The position numbers and the translations under genes were made by a program. Shown here one piece after another: positions 38,407-47,583 of a stretch of 64,000 nt of DNA. Each line of letters begins with the position of its first letter. Position 1 is the stretch's first letter. The notes beneath the pieces are model-generated. The model was not told the origin of the DNA and made no database searches. It was given only the letters and a program-made list of their open reading frames with translations. The stretch covers positions 124,001 to 188,000 of the forward strand of contig CANFNV010000001.1 of the NCBI GenBank assembly GCA_947448525.1. The letters run 5' to 3'. Source of the DNA: Flavobacteriaceae bacterium (GTDB lineage: Bacteria; Bacteroidota; Bacteroidia; Flavobacteriales; Flavobacteriaceae).

Positions 38407-39321
38407 TTGAAAAAAACAAAAATAGTTTTCCTCATTATTTTGTTGATGAAATTCAGTTTTGGGTTTTCACAAAATATCGCCATTTTTTTAAGACCTTCTG
38501 ATAGTTTAAATAAACAACGACGCAATTCAGTTGTGCTTTCCGAATCTATTTTAGCATCGGGAGCATTAATTGGTTTAAATCAATTATGGTATGCCGATTT
38601 TACTCACTCCAAATTACATTCTGTAAATGATAATGAAGAGTGGTTACAAATGGATAAAGCAGGACATTTATTCTCATCCTACCATTTAGGAGTTTTTGGA
38701 GCTAATGCATTGAAATGGAGTGGTTGTAATAAAAAAAGTCAATTACTGTATGGCGCTACAATCGGATTAGCATTTATGTCAACTGTTGAAATTTTTGATG
38801 GATATTCTTCTGAATGGGGCTTTTCTTGGGGTGATATGTTGGCTAATACAACAGGTACTTCGCTATATGTATCGCAAGAATTGTTTTGGAATGAACAACG
38901 AATTGTACCTAAATTTTCATTCCATACCACGCAATTCGCTTCTATTCGACCAAATGTATTAGGCAATTCTTTAAGCCAACAAATTCTTAAAGATTATAAC
39001 GGACAAACGTATTGGTTATCGGTCAATGTACATTCGTTTTTTAAAGATTCTAAAATTCCAAAATGGTTGAATATAGCATTAGGATATGGTGCCGATGGAA
39101 TGATTACAGGAAAAAGTGAAACAAATGATGTTTTTATGTATCCAGAAACCAAAAGAACTCGACAATTTTACCTCACTTTGGATGCCGATTTGACTAAAAT
39201 TGACACAAAATCACATTTTTTAAAGTCCATTTTCTTAATTTTTAATTCAATTAAAATTCCTGCTCCAACCATAGAAATCAATAGTTTAGGAGGTATTAAA
39301 TTCCACCATTTATACTTCTAA
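38407..39321 (+). CDS. DUF2279 family envelope protein
   Basis: The 304-residue protein has a signal peptide ending FGFSQ. The family's conserved core follows: DKAGHLFSSYHLGVFG, a hydrophobic stretch LLYGATIGLAFMSTVEIFDGYS, and EWGFSWGDMLANTTGTSLY. DUF2279 proteins are predicted periplasmic or membrane-linked with unknown function; the conserved DKxxH and DxxANxxG residues suggest a membrane-embedded enzyme or anchor. It starts with TTG three bases after mltG, so a shared role in the envelope is likely. The last third looks beta-rich. Confidence 0.8.
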   Translation: MKKTKIVFLIILLMKFSFGFSQNIAIFLRPSDSLNKQRRNSVVLSESILASGALIGLNQLWYADFTHSKLHSVNDNEEWLQMDKAGHLFSSYHLGVFGANALKWSGCNKKSQLLYGATIGLAFMSTVEIFDGYSSEWGFSWGDMLANTTGTSLYVSQELFWNEQRIVPKFSFHTTQFASIRPNVLGNSLSQQILKDYNGQTYWLSVNVHSFFKDSKIPKWLNIALGYGADGMITGKSETNDVFMYPETKRTRQFYLTLDADLTKIDTKSHFLKSIFLIFNSIKIPAPTIEINSLGGIKFHHLYF

Positions 39322-39365
39322 AAATCATAAGTATCTGATTTTCAATTTTATTTAAAAATAAGTTG

Positions 39366-39373
39366 TATGTTTG
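39366..39373 (+). promoter_or_regulatory. -7 box of the transglycosylase-like gene
   Basis: TATGTTTG matches TAnnTTTG. An in-frame ATG at 39371 lies inside the box, so translation must start at 39419 if this promoter is used. Confidence 0.5.
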
Positions 39374-39418
39374 CACCGTCAATATCAAGATGGTGACAGC
39401 GCTTGGAAATTACAATAT

Positions 39419-40063
39419 ATGATAAATAGATGGTCGTTTTACATAGGAATCATGATGATTGTTGGATTTATAAGCTCCGCTTTTAAACCCTCAAATAATT
39501 TAGAAAAAAAATGGTTTCATGTAAGCGAAAAAGAGGAATTGTTGTATCAATTTCCCTCAGAAAAACCTTCAGACTATATCAATCAATCTTTACTTTATCT
39601 CGGAAAACACTTTGTAGGATTTAAAGAAGCAATTGCAATCAGAGAATCGCAAGGGCAATACCGATTGGTAAATTCATTAGGATATATGGGTAAATACCAA
39701 TTTGGAACGTCTGCTTTACGATTCATAGGAATTAATAATAATGCGGAGTTTTTAAATAATCCACAACTACAAGAAAAAGCATTCGTTGCCTTACTAAAGA
39801 TTAATAAATCAAAACTTCAAGATTTAATTGAGGATTATAGAGGAAAAACAATCGACGGCGTTCGAATAACAGAATCAGGAATATTAGCCGCAGCTCATTT
39901 AGGTGGAGCAGGTTCAGTTAGAAGATACATTGAATCAAACGGCAAAAAAAAATGTAGAGATGGCTTCGGAACTTCTGTAAAGAGTTATTTAAAACAATTT
40001 TCAGGTTACGAAACACAAAATATAAAAGCAGATAGTACGGCTAAAGCTAGATGTTACAATTAA
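39419..40063 (+). CDS. Lysozyme/transglycosylase-like envelope protein
   Basis: With the start at 39419 the product has 214 residues and an N-terminal hydrophobic segment (about 6-22). The core contains AIAIRESQGQYRLVNSLGYMGKYQFG, in which Glu76 followed by GxYQFG is the pattern of lysozyme-like glycan-cleaving domains. Near the C terminus, ILAAAHLGGAGSVRRYI continues the resemblance to phage-type SLT domains. It probably acts on peptidoglycan, though substrate and activity are inferred. It follows the dapF-mltG run but has its own -7 box. Confidence 0.75.
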   Translation: MINRWSFYIGIMMIVGFISSAFKPSNNLEKKWFHVSEKEELLYQFPSEKPSDYINQSLLYLGKHFVGFKEAIAIRESQGQYRLVNSLGYMGKYQFGTSALRFIGINNNAEFLNNPQLQEKAFVALLKINKSKLQDLIEDYRGKTIDGVRITESGILAAAHLGGAGSVRRYIESNGKKKCRDGFGTSVKSYLKQFSGYETQNIKADSTAKARCYN

Positions 40064-40124
40064 GAAAAATAAATAAAATAGTTATTGGTTAACTTTTGCA
40101 AAAAACGATTTACCAAAGATTTTT

Positions 40125-40904
40125 TTATGTTCTAATCACAAAATGCTCTTTCTTTTGTTCTCTTCTAAAGAAAATAATTCCCCATTGAAAGGTGTCAATC
40201 GTGACAGTAACTTTTGGGTGTTTTTTTATAATTTCCCAGGCATCTTCCATGGCTTCGTTCCAATGAATATCATCAAAAATCCAAACTGAATCATTAGTAA
40301 TGGTTGGTAATAATAATTCAAAATATTCTAAGGTTGCTTTTTGGGAATGGTTTCCGTCAAAGTAGATTAAATGATCATTAACAATTGATAATTGATAATT
40401 TTTTAGATAACTAGAAAATTCAGTATTTATTGCTATTACATTATTGAAATTGAATTTTTGCAATTGCAATTGACATTCATTTAACGTGTTCGGACAGCCC
40501 TCTAAAGTAATAATTTTTCCTTTTTTAGTTCCTAACGATAGTGCAGAAGTTGCCAATCCTAACGAAGTTCCAATTTCGAGTAGGTTTTTTGGTTGAAAGT
40601 AATTCACAATTCTAAATAATAATTTGGCTCTTTTGGATGAAATTCCAGCCGTTTTAGCAATTTGAGAAACAGCTCTAATGTTACTTTTGAAAACTCGAGA
40701 ACCAGCACCAAAATCGGAGACTTCAATCGTGTTTTTATTTGCTAAAAGTGAGTTCCTGTATTCTTTCAAGATGGAATACTCGTAGTATTTCGTAGTGTCG
40801 TAAAAGCATTTCGTCACCAAATTAAATACAAATGGAGAATGCACTCCATGTTCGTTTTTGGAGCTCCATAAGAAGTTAAGGTATGATTTTATGATTTGAA
40901 ACAT
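40125..40904 (-). CDS. Class I SAM-dependent methyltransferase (O-methyltransferase-like)
   Basis: The 259-residue protein has motif I NLLEIGTSLGLATSALS (about 105-121) and ITLEGCPN after strand 2. DHLIYFDGNHSQKATLEYF and VWIFDDIHWN follow, a layout close to catechol-type O-methyltransferases, in which the acidic residues of the last two bind metal. Substrate is unknown. The first 100 residues form a separate helical part. Its 5' flank carries the tandem acacagagtt repeats. It converges on the transglycosylase-like gene without a clear terminator. Confidence 0.83.
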   Translation of the reverse strand: MFQIIKSYLNFLWSSKNEHGVHSPFVFNLVTKCFYDTTKYYEYSILKEYRNSLLANKNTIEVSDFGAGSRVFKSNIRAVSQIAKTAGISSKRAKLLFRIVNYFQPKNLLEIGTSLGLATSALSLGTKKGKIITLEGCPNTLNECQLQLQKFNFNNVIAINTEFSSYLKNYQLSIVNDHLIYFDGNHSQKATLEYFELLLPTITNDSVWIFDDIHWNEAMEDAWEIIKKHPKVTVTIDTFQWGIIFFRREQKKEHFVIRT

Positions 40905-40997
40905 ATTTTTACACAGAGTTACACAGAGTTGTTTTACAGAGATTTATGAGTTTTACTTAGTTAATCTCTTTATCTCTGTAAATCTCCGTGAAATAAT
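40905..40997. repeat. CTCTGTG-type repeat element with inverted and direct copies
   Basis: The gap holds two tandem copies of acacagagtt (40911-40930). It also holds an 11-base perfect inverted repeat, tttacagagat (40933-40943) with atctctgtaaa (40972-40982), and the end ctccgtgaaataattta. The last part matches the gap at 36780-36825. It is not coding and resembles a small repetitive or mobile-palindrome element. Confidence 0.6.
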
Positions 40998-42854
40998 TTA
41001 TTCCATTTTTGAACTCAATTCAAACCAACGTTCTTCTTTCAATTCCATATTTTGAATTATTTTTTGTAATTCGTTGGCTTTTACTTCAATTTCATTGTCG
41101 GCAACTTTTCCGTCGGAGAATAATTGCTCCATTTGTTTCTTCTGGTATTCTAAATCTTTAATTTCTTTTTCAATTTTATGGAACTCTTTTTGCTCGTTAA
41201 AATCTAATCCAGTCGAAATAGTTTTTGTTTTCCAATTGTTTTTTTCTTTGTTGTCGTATTTATTTGCTGGTTCAGAGGAATCTTCATAAGCTCTGAAATC
41301 AGAATAATTTCCTGGGAAGTTTTCTACAATTCCATCGCCTCTAAATACAAATAAATCATCTACAATTTTATCCATAAAATACCTATCGTGCGAAACAACA
41401 AGTAAGCATCCTGGAAAATCCAATAAGAAACTTTCCAAGACATTCAAAGTTACAATGTCTAAGTCATTGGTAGGCTCATCCAATATTAAGAAATTCGGAT
41501 TCTGAATTAAAACCGTACATAAATACAACCGTTTCAATTCACCTCCACTCAATTTTTCAACAAAATCATATTGTTTTTTACTATCAAAAAGAAAACGTTC
41601 CAACAATTGCGAAGCAGAAATTAATTTTCCTTTCATTAACGGAATATATTCCCCGTATTCCTTTATAATATCAATAACACGTTGCCCCGGTTTTGGATTA
41701 ATTCCACTTTGAGTGTAATAGCCAATTTTAATAGTATCACCCGTTATTACTTTTCCGGAATCTGTCGGAATAGTTTTGGTCAATAAGTTCAAAAATGTCG
41801 ATTTACCAGTCCCGTTTTTACCAATAATTCCAATTCGAGCACCACGTTGAAAATCAAAACTAAAATTATCTAAGATCTTTTTATCGCCAAACTTCTTCGA
41901 AATCTTATGCAATTCTATGATTTTGCTTCCAAGACGTTCCATATTGATTTCGAGTTCTATAACATTTTCTTTTCTGCGACTTTCGGCTTTTTCTTTAATG
42001 ACATAAAAGTCATCTTGTCTTGATTTTGATTTTGTAGTTCTCGCTTTGGGTTGTCTTCTCATCCAAGCCAATTCTTTTACAAATAGGTTTTGAGCTTTAT
42101 CAATACTCGCATTTTCAGACGCCAAACGTTCTTCTTTTTTTTCTAAATAATACGAATAATTTCCTTTGTAGCTGTATAATTTTCCGTTATCCAATTCTAT
42201 GATTTCATTGCAAACGCGTTCCAAAAAGAAACGGTCGTGTGTGACCATAAATAAAGTAATATTTTCTTTTGCAAAATAACTTTCTAACCATTCAATCATC
42301 TCCAAATCTAAGTGATTGGTAGGTTCATCTAAAATCAACAAATCAGGACGATTGATTAGAATAATAGCTAACGAAAGGCGTTTTTTTTGTCCACCAGACA
42401 TATTTTTCACTTTCAATTTGAAATCTTCCAATTTCAATTTGAATAAGATTTGTTTGAATTGGGTTTCAAAATCCCAGGCATTAAAACGATCCATATCGTC
42501 AAATGCTCTTTCGTAAGCTTCGGTATCTTCTGGATTTTCTAGTGCTTTTTCGTATCGTTCAATTACGTGTAGAATTTCATTATCTGAAGCAAAAATACTT
42601 TCTTCAACAGTCAATTCATCCTGCAATTGGGGTACTTGCGACAGAAAAGCCATTTTAATTTCTTTTCTAATCACCACTTGTCCTGAATCGGGTTCGTCTT
42701 CACCATTAATGATTTTCATTATACAGGTTTTTCCTGAACCATTCTTGGCAATAAAAGCAATTTTTTGGTCTTTATTAATTCCAAACGAAATGTCTTTGAA
42801 CAAAGTGCGTTCTCCGAATGATTTTGAAATATTTTCTACTGAAAGGTAATTCAC
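40998..42854 (-). CDS. ABC-F family ATPase (Uup/EttA-like)
   Basis: Soluble ABC-F proteins bind the ribosomal E site and ease stalled translation. The 618-residue protein has two nucleotide-binding domains with Walker A AKNGSGKT and GKNGTGKST, signatures MSGGQKKRL and LSGGELKRLYL, Walker B LLILDEPTNHLD and FLILDEPTNDLD. An Arg/Lys-rich linker (WMRRQPKARTTKSKSRQDD) and a C-terminal coiled coil suggest the Uup branch. The GTG at 42854 is chosen because the earlier in-frame ATG at 42893 lies upstream of the -7 box and the family begins MNYLSVENISK. Confidence 0.92.
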   Translation of the reverse strand: MNYLSVENISKSFGERTLFKDISFGINKDQKIAFIAKNGSGKTCIMKIINGEDEPDSGQVVIRKEIKMAFLSQVPQLQDELTVEESIFASDNEILHVIERYEKALENPEDTEAYERAFDDMDRFNAWDFETQFKQILFKLKLEDFKLKVKNMSGGQKKRLSLAIILINRPDLLILDEPTNHLDLEMIEWLESYFAKENITLFMVTHDRFFLERVCNEIIELDNGKLYSYKGNYSYYLEKKEERLASENASIDKAQNLFVKELAWMRRQPKARTTKSKSRQDDFYVIKEKAESRRKENVIELEINMERLGSKIIELHKISKKFGDKKILDNFSFDFQRGARIGIIGKNGTGKSTFLNLLTKTIPTDSGKVITGDTIKIGYYTQSGINPKPGQRVIDIIKEYGEYIPLMKGKLISASQLLERFLFDSKKQYDFVEKLSGGELKRLYLCTVLIQNPNFLILDEPTNDLDIVTLNVLESFLLDFPGCLLVVSHDRYFMDKIVDDLFVFRGDGIVENFPGNYSDFRAYEDSSEPANKYDNKEKNNWKTKTISTGLDFNEQKEFHKIEKEIKDLEYQKKQMEQLFSDGKVADNEIEVKANELQKIIQNMELKEERWFELSSKME

Positions 42855-42870
42855 AAGTGTATTTTTTTTG

Positions 42871-42889
42871 CAAAAGTAGATTATATTTG
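42871..42889. promoter_or_regulatory. Divergent pair of -7 boxes (ABC-F / glycosyltransferase)
   Basis: Minus-strand TACTTTTG (42871-42878) and plus-strand TATATTTG (42882-42889) lie three bases apart. The plus box ends only four bases before the glycosyltransferase ATG, so that mRNA would have almost no leader. Confidence 0.6.
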
Positions 42890-42893
42890 TCAA

Positions 42894-44015
42894 ATGAAAC
42901 TATCAGTTATCATACTAAATTATAATGTGCGCTTTTTTCTAGAGCAATGTGTTTTAAGTGTTCAAAAAGCATTGGAAGAGATTGATGGCGAAATTATTGT
43001 TATTGACAATAACTCATCTGATGATAGTTGCCAGATGATGAAACAACTTTTTCCAAATATTAAACTCATTGAAAACAAAGAAAACATCGGTTTCCCTAAA
43101 GGAAATAACATTGGAGTTGCAAAAGCTAAAGGTGAATATATTTGTATTTTAAATCCAGATACAGTAGTTGCGGAAGATACTTTCCAAAAACTTTTAACTA
43201 AAAGCTATGAGTTGTCAATTGGAATTATTGGGTGCAAATTAATTGATGGGACTGGAAATTTTTTACCTGAAAGCAAACGTGGCATTCCAACACCTTGGGT
43301 AGCTTTTACAAAAATCTTCGGGTTATATAAATTTTCGAATATTTTTGGCAAATATTATGCACAACATTTAACTCAAAATCAATCGGGTAAAGTAGATATT
43401 CTTGTAGGTGCATTTATGATGATGAAGCGTGAATTGTATAATGAAATTGGTGGTTTCGACGAAAATTGCTTTATGTATTCAGACGATATTGATTTAAGTT
43501 ATATGGTGTTGAAAAAAGATAAATATAATTATTATTTTCATGAAACAGTGGTAATACATTACAAAGGAGAAAGCACCATTCGTGATGAAAAATACATGAA
43601 ACGATTTCAAGAAGCAATGCAGTTTTTCTATAGAAAGCATTTTAAAAAGTCGTTTGTATTTGATTTTTTTATGTGGATTGGAATGATTTTATTTTCACTA
43701 ATTAAGAAAAATCAGACTAAAGACGGTAAAAGAAAAATTGACGAATATGTTGTCTTTTCAAAACATTCATTACAATTGAATTTGAATAAAAAAGAAACTA
43801 TTTTAAATGATTTTTCGCAGTTTAAAAATGATTTGAATACTTCTATTGAAATCATTTTTGATACCAATTCATTTAGTTTTAAAGAAATCATCGAATTTAT
43901 GAATTGTATTAAAAGCAAAAATTTAACTTTTAAGAATTACATTTCTAATTCAAATTATATCATTGGAAGTAATAATTCAATTGAAAGAGGTGAGATTATT
44001 TTTATAAAAAATTAG
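42894..44015 (+). CDS. Family 2 glycosyltransferase (rhamnosyltransferase-like)
   Basis: The 373-residue protein starts KLSVIILNYNVRFFLEQC and has VIDNNSSDDSC, ENIGFPKGNNIGV and ICILNPDTVV, where NPDT carries the metal-binding position. MKRELYNEIGGFDENCFMYSDDIDLSYM follows as acceptor-side motif. A hydrophobic stretch near 255-270 may touch the membrane; the last 100 residues are not conserved. It should add a sugar during cell-surface glycan synthesis, but it is not in the glycan locus. Its promoter is interlocked with the ABC-F gene. Confidence 0.87.
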   Translation: MKLSVIILNYNVRFFLEQCVLSVQKALEEIDGEIIVIDNNSSDDSCQMMKQLFPNIKLIENKENIGFPKGNNIGVAKAKGEYICILNPDTVVAEDTFQKLLTKSYELSIGIIGCKLIDGTGNFLPESKRGIPTPWVAFTKIFGLYKFSNIFGKYYAQHLTQNQSGKVDILVGAFMMMKRELYNEIGGFDENCFMYSDDIDLSYMVLKKDKYNYYFHETVVIHYKGESTIRDEKYMKRFQEAMQFFYRKHFKKSFVFDFFMWIGMILFSLIKKNQTKDGKRKIDEYVVFSKHSLQLNLNKKETILNDFSQFKNDLNTSIEIIFDTNSFSFKEIIEFMNCIKSKNLTFKNYISNSNYIIGSNNSIERGEIIFIKN

Positions 44016-44046
44016 TATATTCTTTATAAAATGAAGATAAAAATAC

Positions 44047-44054
44047 TAATTTTG
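44047..44054 (+). promoter_or_regulatory. -7 box of the E2 gene
   Basis: TAATTTTG matches TAnnTTTG and lies 37 nt ahead of the E2 ATG, in the 76-bp gap after the glycosyltransferase gene. Confidence 0.5.
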
Positions 44055-44091
44055 CAATCATTACAAAAAAACACAACTTTAGTTTAAAGAT

Positions 44092-45411
44092 ATGGCAAAG
44101 TTTGAATTAAAATTACCTAAAATGGGTGAAAGTGTTGCAGAAGCAACCATTACCAATTGGTTAAAAAATGTTGGCGATTCTATCGCTTCCGATGAAGCTG
44201 TTCTGGAAATTGCTACTGACAAAGTAGATAGCGAAGTTCCAAGTGAAGTTTCTGGAATTGTAACCGAGATATTATTTCAAGTGAATGATGTGGTAAAAGT
44301 CGGTCAAACAATTGCTATTATCGAAACGGAAGTTGGTTCTTTAGAAACTCCTAAAGTTGCTGAAGTTCTACCATCAGTTGCTGCTGATTCTAACGTTAGT
44401 CAAGAACAGATAGTACAAGTTGCTAAAATGGTTGATTCGAAACAAACTGTTGCCCCAGCTGATTTTTCGGGATCTGATAAATTCTTTTCGCCATTAGTAA
44501 AAAACATTGCTGCTGCCGAAGGAATTTCTGTAGCTGAATTAGAAAGTATTTCAGGTTCAGGAAAAGACGGTCGAGTTACTAAAGAAGATATTTTGAAATT
44601 TGTTGGATTCAGAAATTTGGAAGATGGAAGTCAAACTTCAAAACCTTCAAATCCAATTGCTCAACCCACAATTAACAACCCACAACCTATATCTGTAAAT
44701 GGTGGCGATGAAATTGTAGAAATGGATAGAATGCGTAAACTGATTTCGGGATATATGGTGGCTTCGATACAAACTTCGGCACACGTGCAATCTTTTATTG
44801 AAGTGGATGTGACCAATATTGTGAAATGGAGGGATCGAGTTAAAATTACTTTTGAAAAACGTGAAGGGGAGAAATTGACTTTTACTCCAATATTTATGGA
44901 AGCGGTTGCCAAAGCATTGAAAGATTTCCCTGGAATGAATATTTCTGTAGATGGCGATTATATTATTAAAAAGAAAAATATCAATTTAGGAATGGCGGCA
45001 GCTTTGCCAAATGGAAATTTAATTGTTCCTGTTATTAAAAACGCTGACCAATTAAATTTGGTTGGAATGGCAAAAGCAGTTAACGATCTAGGAAACCGTG
45101 CCAAAGCAGGTAAACTAAAACCTGATGACACTCAAGGTGGAACTTATACGGTTACCAACGTTGGTACTTTTGGCTCGGTATTTGGAACGCCAATAATCAA
45201 TCAACCACAAGTGGGAATTTTAGCGTTGGGTGCTATTAGAAAAGTGCCTGCAGTTATTGAAACTCCTGAAGGGGATTTCATTGGAATTCGTCAAAAGATG
45301 TTCTTATCACACAGTTACGACCATAGAGTGGTAGATGGTGCTCTTGGAGGTAGTTTTGTTAAACGTGTAGCCGAATATCTTGAAGCATTTGATGTTAGCA
45401 GAGAGTTTTAA
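44092..45411 (+). CDS. Dihydrolipoamide acyltransferase (E2 of a 2-oxo-acid dehydrogenase)
   Basis: The 439-residue E2 transfers acyl groups from a lipoyl arm to CoA. An N-terminal lipoyl domain (1-80) has the modified Lys44 in IATDKVDSEV. A flexible linker is followed by the E3-binding domain (about 125-165, FFSPLVKNIAAAEGI). The catalytic domain ends with LSHSYDHRVVDGALGGSF, which contains the active-site His and Asp. Whether it serves pyruvate, 2-oxoglutarate or branched-chain keto acids cannot be decided; no E1 or E3 gene is adjacent. Its cofactor would come from the lipA pathway. Confidence 0.9.
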   Translation: MAKFELKLPKMGESVAEATITNWLKNVGDSIASDEAVLEIATDKVDSEVPSEVSGIVTEILFQVNDVVKVGQTIAIIETEVGSLETPKVAEVLPSVAADSNVSQEQIVQVAKMVDSKQTVAPADFSGSDKFFSPLVKNIAAAEGISVAELESISGSGKDGRVTKEDILKFVGFRNLEDGSQTSKPSNPIAQPTINNPQPISVNGGDEIVEMDRMRKLISGYMVASIQTSAHVQSFIEVDVTNIVKWRDRVKITFEKREGEKLTFTPIFMEAVAKALKDFPGMNISVDGDYIIKKKNINLGMAAALPNGNLIVPVIKNADQLNLVGMAKAVNDLGNRAKAGKLKPDDTQGGTYTVTNVGTFGSVFGTPIINQPQVGILALGAIRKVPAVIETPEGDFIGIRQKMFLSHSYDHRVVDGALGGSFVKRVAEYLEAFDVSREF

Positions 45412-45444
45412 AAAATAACAACTCTTTATTGTACTAAATAAAAT

Positions 45445-45482
45445 AATCGCCTCAAATTTAAGTAATGATGCGATTTTTTTTA
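45445..45482 (+). terminator. Terminator between the E2 gene and rny
   Basis: Arms aatcgc and gcgatt enclose a 19-base loop and lead into a T tract, between the two converging genes. Confidence 0.6.
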
Positions 45483-45496
45483 TTAAAAAGTAGAAA

Positions 45497-47062
45497 TTAT
45501 TTAGCAATATTTACAGCTCTAGTTTCTCTAATTACCGTAATTTTTACTTGGCCTGGGTAGGTCATTTCTGTTTGAATTTTTTGTGAAATATCAAAGGAAA
45601 GGTTGGATGCCATATCATCGCTTACTTTTTCGCTTTCAACAATTACACGCAATTCCCGTCCAGCTTGAATAGCATAAGCATTTTTAACGCCGCTAAATCC
45701 GAAGGCAATTTCTTCTAAATCTTTCAAACGTTGGATGTAAGAATCAAGAACCTGACGACGAGCTCCTGGTCTAGCTCCCGAAATAGCATCACAAACTTGA
45801 ATAATAGGAGAAATTAAGTATTTCATTTCAATTTCATCATGATGCGCTCCAATTGCGTTGCAAACTTCTTCTTTTTCGCCAAATTTTTCAGCCCATTGCA
45901 TACCTAGTAGTGCGTGTGGTAAATCGCTTTCTGCATCGGGAACTTTTCCGATATCATGAAGTAATCCTGCGCGTTTGGCTAATTTTACATTTAGCCCTAA
46001 TTCAGCAGCCATTATTCCACAAAGTTTAGAAACTTCTCTAGAGTGTTGTAATAAGTTTTGACCATAAGAAGAACGGTATTTCATTCTTCCAACTACTTTA
46101 ATTAATTCAGGATGCAAACCATGAATTCCCAAATCGATAACAGTACGTTTACCTACTTCAATAATTTCATCATCAATTTGTTTAGTGGTTTTTGCTACAA
46201 CTTCTTCAATTCTTGCTGGGTGAATACGTCCGTCAGTAACTAACTTGTGTAAAGATAAACGTGCAATTTCTCTTCTAACGGGGTCAAAACAAGAAAGAAT
46301 AATAGCTTCTGGAGTGTCATCAACAATGATCTCAACACCAGTAGCAGCTTCAAGCGCGCGAATATTTCTACCCTCACGTCCAATTATTCTGCCTTTTACA
46401 TCATCCGATTCAATGTTGAAAACCGAAACGCAATTTTCAACTGCTTCTTCTGTTCCAACTCGTTGAATAGTGTTAATAATTATTTTTTTAGCCTCTTGAG
46501 CAGCTGTTAATTTAGCTTCTTCAATTGTTTCTTGAATGTGAGCCATGGCTTTAGTTTTAGCTTCAGCTTTCAAGTTTTCTACCAATTGTTCTTTAGCATC
46601 TTCAGCAGACAGTCCAGAAATCACTTCCAGTTGTTCTACTTGGCTTTTGTGCATTTTTTCTACTTCTATATATTTTTTATCTAACATTTCAATTTTAGAA
46701 GTATATTCTGAAGTCTTAGCTTCAAAATCGTCATTTACTTTTTTAGCTTTTGCTAATTCACTTGAAACTAGTGATTCTTTATCTCTAATTCTTTTTTCAA
46801 CTTCCGCCATTTTTTTATCTTTCGATAAAATTTCTTGTTCATGTTCCGATTTCAATTCAAGAAATTTTTCTTTCGCTTGAAGGAGCTTGTCTTTTTTGAT
46901 ATTCTCAGCTTCTAAATTAGCATCTTTTAAAATAGATCCCGCTTCTTTTTTAGCGTTTTTAATTAGGTTGGAAACATTGCTTTTCTCGAGCATCTTTGCA
47001 ATAGCAAAACCTCCTGAAGTTCCTGAGATAACGGCGATAATTATTAATAGTGTAGTACTCAT
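45497..47062 (-). CDS. rny: Ribonuclease Y
   Basis: RNase Y is a membrane-anchored endonuclease that starts mRNA decay. The 521-residue protein has one N-terminal helix (about 2-22) and a long Glu/Lys-rich coiled coil to about residue 200. A KH domain ([20 protein letters not shown]) and an HD domain with [10 protein letters not shown] and AIGAHHDE follow. It lies downstream of the zapB-like gene, zapA and the 6S RNA candidate, all on the minus strand. The RNA's terminator sits only about 20 nt ahead of the rny ATG, so read-through or a promoter within the RNA region must drive it. Confidence 0.96.
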   Translation of the reverse strand: MSTTLLIIIAVISGTSGGFAIAKMLEKSNVSNLIKNAKKEAGSILKDANLEAENIKKDKLLQAKEKFLELKSEHEQEILSKDKKMAEVEKRIRDKESLVSSELAKAKKVNDDFEAKTSEYTSKIEMLDKKYIEVEKMHKSQVEQLEVISGLSAEDAKEQLVENLKAEAKTKAMAHIQETIEEAKLTAAQEAKKIIINTIQRVGTEEAVENCVSVFNIESDDVKGRIIGREGRNIRALEAATGVEIIVDDTPEAIILSCFDPVRREIARLSLHKLVTDGRIHPARIEEVVAKTTKQIDDEIIEVGKRTVIDLGIHGLHPELIKVVGRMKYRSSYGQNLLQHSREVSKLCGIMAAELGLNVKLAKRAGLLHDIGKVPDAESDLPHALLGMQWAEKFGEKEEVCNAIGAHHDEIEMKYLISPIIQVCDAISGARPGARRQVLDSYIQRLKDLEEIAFGFSGVKNAYAIQAGRELRVIVESEKVSDDMASNLSFDISQKIQTEMTYPGQVKITVIRETRAVNIAK

Positions 47063-47082
47063 ATTTGTTAAAATTTATGTAT

Positions 47083-47242
47083 AAAAAAACCTACATTAAT
47101 TGCTTGTATAAACTCGTAAGGACAAGTTTTGAGTTAACTCGCTGTTCAAGTTTCCCAATTGAATGGGCTTACTATAGAGGCGATGATTCACTCATTTTAA
47201 TTTGTTAGTGTTGAGTTTACCAAAAATGAACTAATGTAGGCA
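47083..47242 (-). ncRNA. ssrS: Candidate 6S RNA (6S-Flavo type)
   Basis: On the minus strand the approximately 160-nt sequence begins CCTACATTAGTT and ends AATTAATGTAGG followed by seven T. Thus a 12-bp closing stem (one G-U pair) joins the ends and serves as terminator. Inside are CCCA/TGGG (47154-47167) and CTTGT/ACAAG arms and a large unpaired centre, the general plan of 6S RNA, which mimics an open promoter and holds RNA polymerase. The position right after zapA matches the 6S locus of many bacteria, and a flavobacterial 6S family is known. It is not coding. Assignment is by structure and context only. Confidence 0.72.
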
Positions 47243-47285
47243 GTATTTTTAGTTTATTTGTAAGAACGTTTTTACTTTATTTTTA

Positions 47286-47579
47286 TTATTTGTTGAGATA
47301 GTCGTCTAATAAATTATTAATTTTTGTTAATCGTTCTATCGATTCTGTTCCATCAATAGAATTTTCAACATTTTTTTGTTCTAATTGAGAAGCAAATTGT
47401 AAAGCACACATTGCTAATACATCCTGTTTATCACGAACAGCATAATTTTCTTCAAATTGCTTTATCATTACATCAATTTTTTTGGAAGCACTTCGCATAG
47501 CTTCCTCTTGTGACATATTTACCGTTAACGGATATACTCTGTCTGCAATTGATAATTTAATTTTAAGCTTTTCATCCAT
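47286..47579 (-). CDS. zapA: Cell division protein ZapA
   Basis: ZapA binds FtsZ and bundles its filaments at the division ring. The 97-residue protein has the family's compact N-terminal domain with KIKLSIADRVYPLTVNMSQEE, then a helix with MRSASKKIDVMIKQFEENYAVRDKQDVLAMCALQ, ending in a short coiled coil. It lies four bases after the coiled-coil gene, whose product probably works with it, and 43 bases before the 6S RNA candidate. Confidence 0.9.
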   Translation of the reverse strand: MDEKLKIKLSIADRVYPLTVNMSQEEAMRSASKKIDVMIKQFEENYAVRDKQDVLAMCALQFASQLEQKNVENSIDGTESIERLTKINNLLDDYLNK

Positions 47580-47583
47580 ATTT

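Noticed and set aside
40905..40997. A CRISPR-like array, because of the repeated acacagagtt units
   Set aside because: Only two tandem 10-base copies with no spacers and no cas genes nearby.
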